Shown here in pieces: positions 49,112-51,792 of a DNA stretch of 51,792 nucleotides (position 1 is its first letter; each line of letters starts with the position of its first letter). Under the pieces are notes generated by a model, which saw only the letters and a list, made by a program, of their open reading frames with translations, was not told the origin of the DNA and did no database searches. The position numbers were made by a program, and so were the translations under genes. The stretch spans positions 1-51,792 of the forward strand of contig JADLEU010000162.1 in the NCBI GenBank assembly GCA_020845955.1, in the 5' to 3' direction. This stretch comes from Anaerolineales bacterium (GTDB taxonomy: Bacteria > Chloroflexota > Anaerolineae > Anaerolineales > UBA6663).

Positions 49112-51792
49112 ATGTCTGACGCGACCCTGCCCAAGACCTACGACTTCCGCGCCACCGAACAACGGCTTTATGCCTGGTGGGAAGAGAACGGCTGGTTCAA
49201 GCCCTCCAACGATCCCGCCCAGGCGGGCTTCGATCCAAGTCGCAAGCCTTTCGTGATCCCCATTCCGCCGCCCAACATCACCGGCGAGCTGCATCTGGGC
49301 CACGCCATGTTTGTCGCGGTCGAAGACCTGATGATCCGCTATCATCGCATGCGCGGCGAGCCCACCCTGTGGGTGCCCGGCTCGGACCACGCCGGCATTG
49401 CGACCCAACTGGTGGTCGAACAAGAACTGCTGCGCTCCGAGGAAGTCACGCGCGAGGAGTTGGGCCGCGACGCCTTCGTGGCGCGCGCCTGGGAATGGAA
49501 GCGCAAGTACGGCAGCATCATTTACGATCAACTCCGGCGGCTGGGCGCTTCTTGTGACTGGAGCCGCGAGCGTTTCACCCTCGACGCCGGCCTGAGCCTG
49601 GCCGTGCGCGAGGCCTTCGTGCGCCTGTACGAGAAGGGCCTGATCTACCGCGGCCCGCGCCTGATCAATTGGAGCCCCGGCCTAAAGACCGCCGTATCGG
49701 ACCTGGAAGTGGAGTATAGCGAGGAGCCCGGCCAGCTCTACTATTTCAAGTACCGCCTGAAGGGCTCCGACGCGTATATCCCGGTCGCCACTACCCGGCC
49801 AGAGACGATCCTGGCCGATACCGGCCTGGCCGTGCACCCGGCCGACGAGCGCTTTCAGCGCTTCATCGGGCAAACCGCGCTGGTGCCAATCCTCGACCGC
49901 GAAGTGCCCGTCATCGCCGACGAAGCCGTCAGTCGTGATTTTGGCACGGGTGCACTCAAGATCACACCGGGCCATGACCCCACCGACTACGAGATTGGGG
50001 CCCGGCACGGCCTGCCGATCATTTCCATGTTCGACCGCGAGGCGCGTGTGACCGAGGCGGGCGGGCCTTATCAAGGCCTGGACCGCTTCGAGGCGCGCCA
50101 GCGCTTGTGGGCCGATATGCAGCGGGCTGGACTGACGATCAAGAGCGAGCCGTATACTCTCAACGTGCCTCGCTCCCAACGCGGCGGCGAGATCGTCGAG
50201 CCGATGATCTCCACGCAGTGGTTCGTGACCATCCAGCCCCTGGCCGAGGCCGCCCTGGCAGCCGTGCGCGACGGCCGGATCCACATCGTGCCGGAGCACT
50301 TCGAAAAGGTGTACTTCAACTGGCTCGAGAACATCCGCGATTGGTGCATCAGCCGGCAGCTTTGGTGGGGCCACCGCATCCCCGTGTGGTATTGCCCCAA
50401 GGGCCACATGACCACCGGCCGCACCGATCCCACCGCCTGCGGCACCTGCGGCAGCACCGAATTGACGCAGGACCCGGACGTGCTCGACACCTGGTTCTCC
50501 TCGGGCCTGTGGCCCTTCTCGACGCTGGGTTGGCCCGCCCCCACCCCTGACCTGGCCTACTTCTACCCCACCTCAGTACTCGAAACCGGCTACGACATCC
50601 TGTTCTTCTGGGTGGCGCGCATGATCATGTTTGGGTTGGAGTTCACGGGCCAGCCGCCCTTCCACACCGTCTATCTGCACGGTATCATTCGCGACGGCGA
50701 AGGCCGCAAGATGTCGAAGACCCTCGGCAATGTGGTCGACCCGCGCGTGTTGATGGACGACTTTGGCACCGACGCGCTGCGCTTTACGCTGCTGACAGCC
50801 GGGACGCCGGGAAACGATCTCAACCTCAGCCTGCAGCGTGTGGAGTCCAACCGCAACTTCGCCAACAAGCTCTGGAACATGGCCAGGTTCGTGACCGGCA
50901 ACCTGCCGGCCGGCTTCTCGCCCGCGGCCCCCCGCGGCGCGGCCGCCGGGCTGAGCCTGGCCGATCGGTGGGTCCTAGCCCGGCTCCACCAGACGATTGC
51001 CGATGCGAACCGGCTGATGGAGGCCTACGAGTTTGGGCAGGCCGGCACACTGGTCAGCGAATTCCTGTGGGGCGATTACGCGGATTGGTACATCGAGAGC
51101 GCCAAGGTCGTGCTGGCGGGCGCTGGCGAGGCCGACAAGGATCACACCCGGCAGGTGCTGGTCCACGTGCTCGACCAGGGCCTGCGCCTGCTCCACCCCT
51201 TCGTGCCCTTTGTGACCGAAGCGATCTGGCAGCATCTTCCCAGGCCCGCCGGTGAGGTCCCGGCGCTGATCGTTGCGGCCTGGCCCGCAGCCGGCGCCAT
51301 CGATGCCGAGGCCCTGGCGCGCTTTGGCCACCTGCAGGAAGTAGTGCGCGCTATCCGCAACGCGCGCTCAGAAAACAAGGTCGAACAGGCGCGCCGCATC
51401 GGCGCAACCCTGGTGGCCGGCGATCAGGTCGATTGGCTCACCGAGCAGCGCCCGTTCCTGATCGCCCTGGCCCGGCTGGACGCGGCGCGCCTCCGCATTG
51501 TGGCCCAACTGCCGCAGGCGCTGCGCGACCGGCAGTCCATCGCGCTGGTCATCGGCGCCACCGAGGTCTACTTACCCCTGGAAGGCCTGGTCGATCTGGC
51601 GGCCGAGCGCCAGCGCCTGGCCAGCGAACTGGAGACTTTGGATCGGCAGATCGCCAAGAGCGCCGGTCTGCTTGGCTCGGACTTTGCCGCCAAGGCGCCC
51701 CCGGTCGTGGTCGCGAAGGAGCGCGCCAAGCTCGAAAGCCTGCAGGGCTCGCGCCAGAAGGTGGCTGAGCGGCTGGAGGCCGTCAAGGCCTA
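49112..51792 (+). CDS. valS: Valyl-tRNA synthetase (stop codon cut by the window edge)
   Basis: 893 sense codons are visible, followed by TA, the first two bases of a probable stop. This is a class Ia synthetase: HIGH motif in PPPNITGELHLGHAMF, zinc-ribbon-like cysteines in WYCPKGHMTT and CGTCGS, and KMSKT LGN in place of KMSKS at the signature loop. The CP1 editing domain has VATTRPETILADTGLAVHPA and TPGHDPTDYEIG. The C-terminal coiled-coil arm ends KERAKLESLQGSRQKVAERL. Length fits full-length ValS. The start codon follows a GAGG about 12 nt upstream. It is controlled by the T-box at 47936-48211. Confidence 0.97.
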   Translation, partial: MSDATLPKTYDFRATEQRLYAWWEENGWFKPSNDPAQAGFDPSRKPFVIPIPPPNITGELHLGHAMFVAVEDLMIRYHRMRGEPTLWVPGSDHAGIATQLVVEQELLRSEEVTREELGRDAFVARAWEWKRKYGSIIYDQLRRLGASCDWSRERFTLDAGLSLAVREAFVRLYEKGLIYRGPRLINWSPGLKTAVSDLEVEYSEEPGQLYYFKYRLKGSDAYIPVATTRPETILADTGLAVHPADERFQRFIGQTALVPILDREVPVIADEAVSRDFGTGALKITPGHDPTDYEIGARHGLPIISMFDREARVTEAGGPYQGLDRFEARQRLWADMQRAGLTIKSEPYTLNVPRSQRGGEIVEPMISTQWFVTIQPLAEAALAAVRDGRIHIVPEHFEKVYFNWLENIRDWCISRQLWWGHRIPVWYCPKGHMTTGRTDPTACGTCGSTELTQDPDVLDTWFSSGLWPFSTLGWPAPTPDLAYFYPTSVLETGYDILFFWVARMIMFGLEFTGQPPFHTVYLHGIIRDGEGRKMSKTLGNVVDPRVLMDDFGTDALRFTLLTAGTPGNDLNLSLQRVESNRNFANKLWNMARFVTGNLPAGFSPAAPRGAAAGLSLADRWVLARLHQTIADANRLMEAYEFGQAGTLVSEFLWGDYADWYIESAKVVLAGAGEADKDHTRQVLVHVLDQGLRLLHPFVPFVTEAIWQHLPRPAGEVPALIVAAWPAAGAIDAEALARFGHLQEVVRAIRNARSENKVEQARRIGATLVAGDQVDWLTEQRPFLIALARLDAARLRIVAQLPQALRDRQSIALVIGATEVYLPLEGLVDLAAERQRLASELETLDRQIAKSAGLLGSDFAAKAPPVVVAKERAKLESLQGSRQKVAERLEAVKA

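Overview
The window is 51.8 kb of GC-rich bacterial chromosome. Gene content and gene order point to a Chloroflexota lineage of the Anaerolineae/Caldilineae/Ardenticatenia type. The signs are multi-GAF signalling proteins, YfhO-like membrane proteins beside a polyprenol-phosphate-mannose synthase, a T-box in front of valS, FhaA/FhaB-type FHA proteins and a nusA-rnpM-infB-rbfA-nrnA-truB-ribF cluster. The taxon is inferred; no rRNA is present. A TtuA/TtuB-type tRNA thiolation pair hints at thermophily but does not prove it. No CRISPR array, insertion sequence, phage gene or tRNA gene was seen.

Layout. 1-8.0 kb (minus): five genes for a polyprenol-linked glycosyltransferase and four giant membrane proteins that form two copies of a short+long gene pair. 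8.05-12.6 kb (plus): zinc-ribbon coiled-coil protein, membrane-anchored NACHT-HEAT NTPase, flavin amine oxidase. 12.6-13.7 kb (minus): selD, whose true start lies upstream of an in-frame TGA that very likely encodes selenocysteine. 13.8-15.0 kb (plus): two FHA-domain proteins. 15.0-15.7 kb: a yqeK pseudogene. 15.6-22.3 kb: a histidine kinase with eight GAF domains, divergent from a GAF-GAF-HD-GYP phosphodiesterase. 22.3-26 kb: DUF1385 membrane protein, mdh and pckA. 26.2-31.7 kb: a hypothetical gene, then a tightly packed tRNA-modification run (ttuB-like, ttuA, queF, yhhQ), era and purB. 31.9-40.9 kb (minus): the nusA operon ending in ribF and a double-domain ThyX-like gene. 41.4-41.7 kb (minus): a structured RNA of 6S-like architecture with its own promoter and terminator. 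41.7-45.4 kb (minus): aspS behind an attenuator-like leader, and a polytopic membrane protein. 45.5-47.4 kb: nrtR-like regulator and nicotinamidase-like hydrolase, then an SCP2 protein. 47.5-48.4 kb: gene debris around a T-box riboswitch with a valine specifier. 48.4-51.8 kb: lipoprotein and valS.

Regulation seen in the DNA. Five transcription starts share one geometry: a good -10 box whose last base lies only 7-9 nt before the start codon, so the mRNAs should be leaderless or nearly so. Other genes use ordinary leaders with Shine-Dalgarno sequences. Both aminoacyl-tRNA synthetase genes have long leaders containing an intrinsic terminator: a T-box for valS, and for aspS a short leaderless reading frame with tandem Asp codons. 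I judge the most notable items to be the selenocysteine selD with its SECIS-like hairpin, the 6S-like RNA, the duplicated membrane-protein module, the split-motif ThyX-like protein and the two synthetase leaders.
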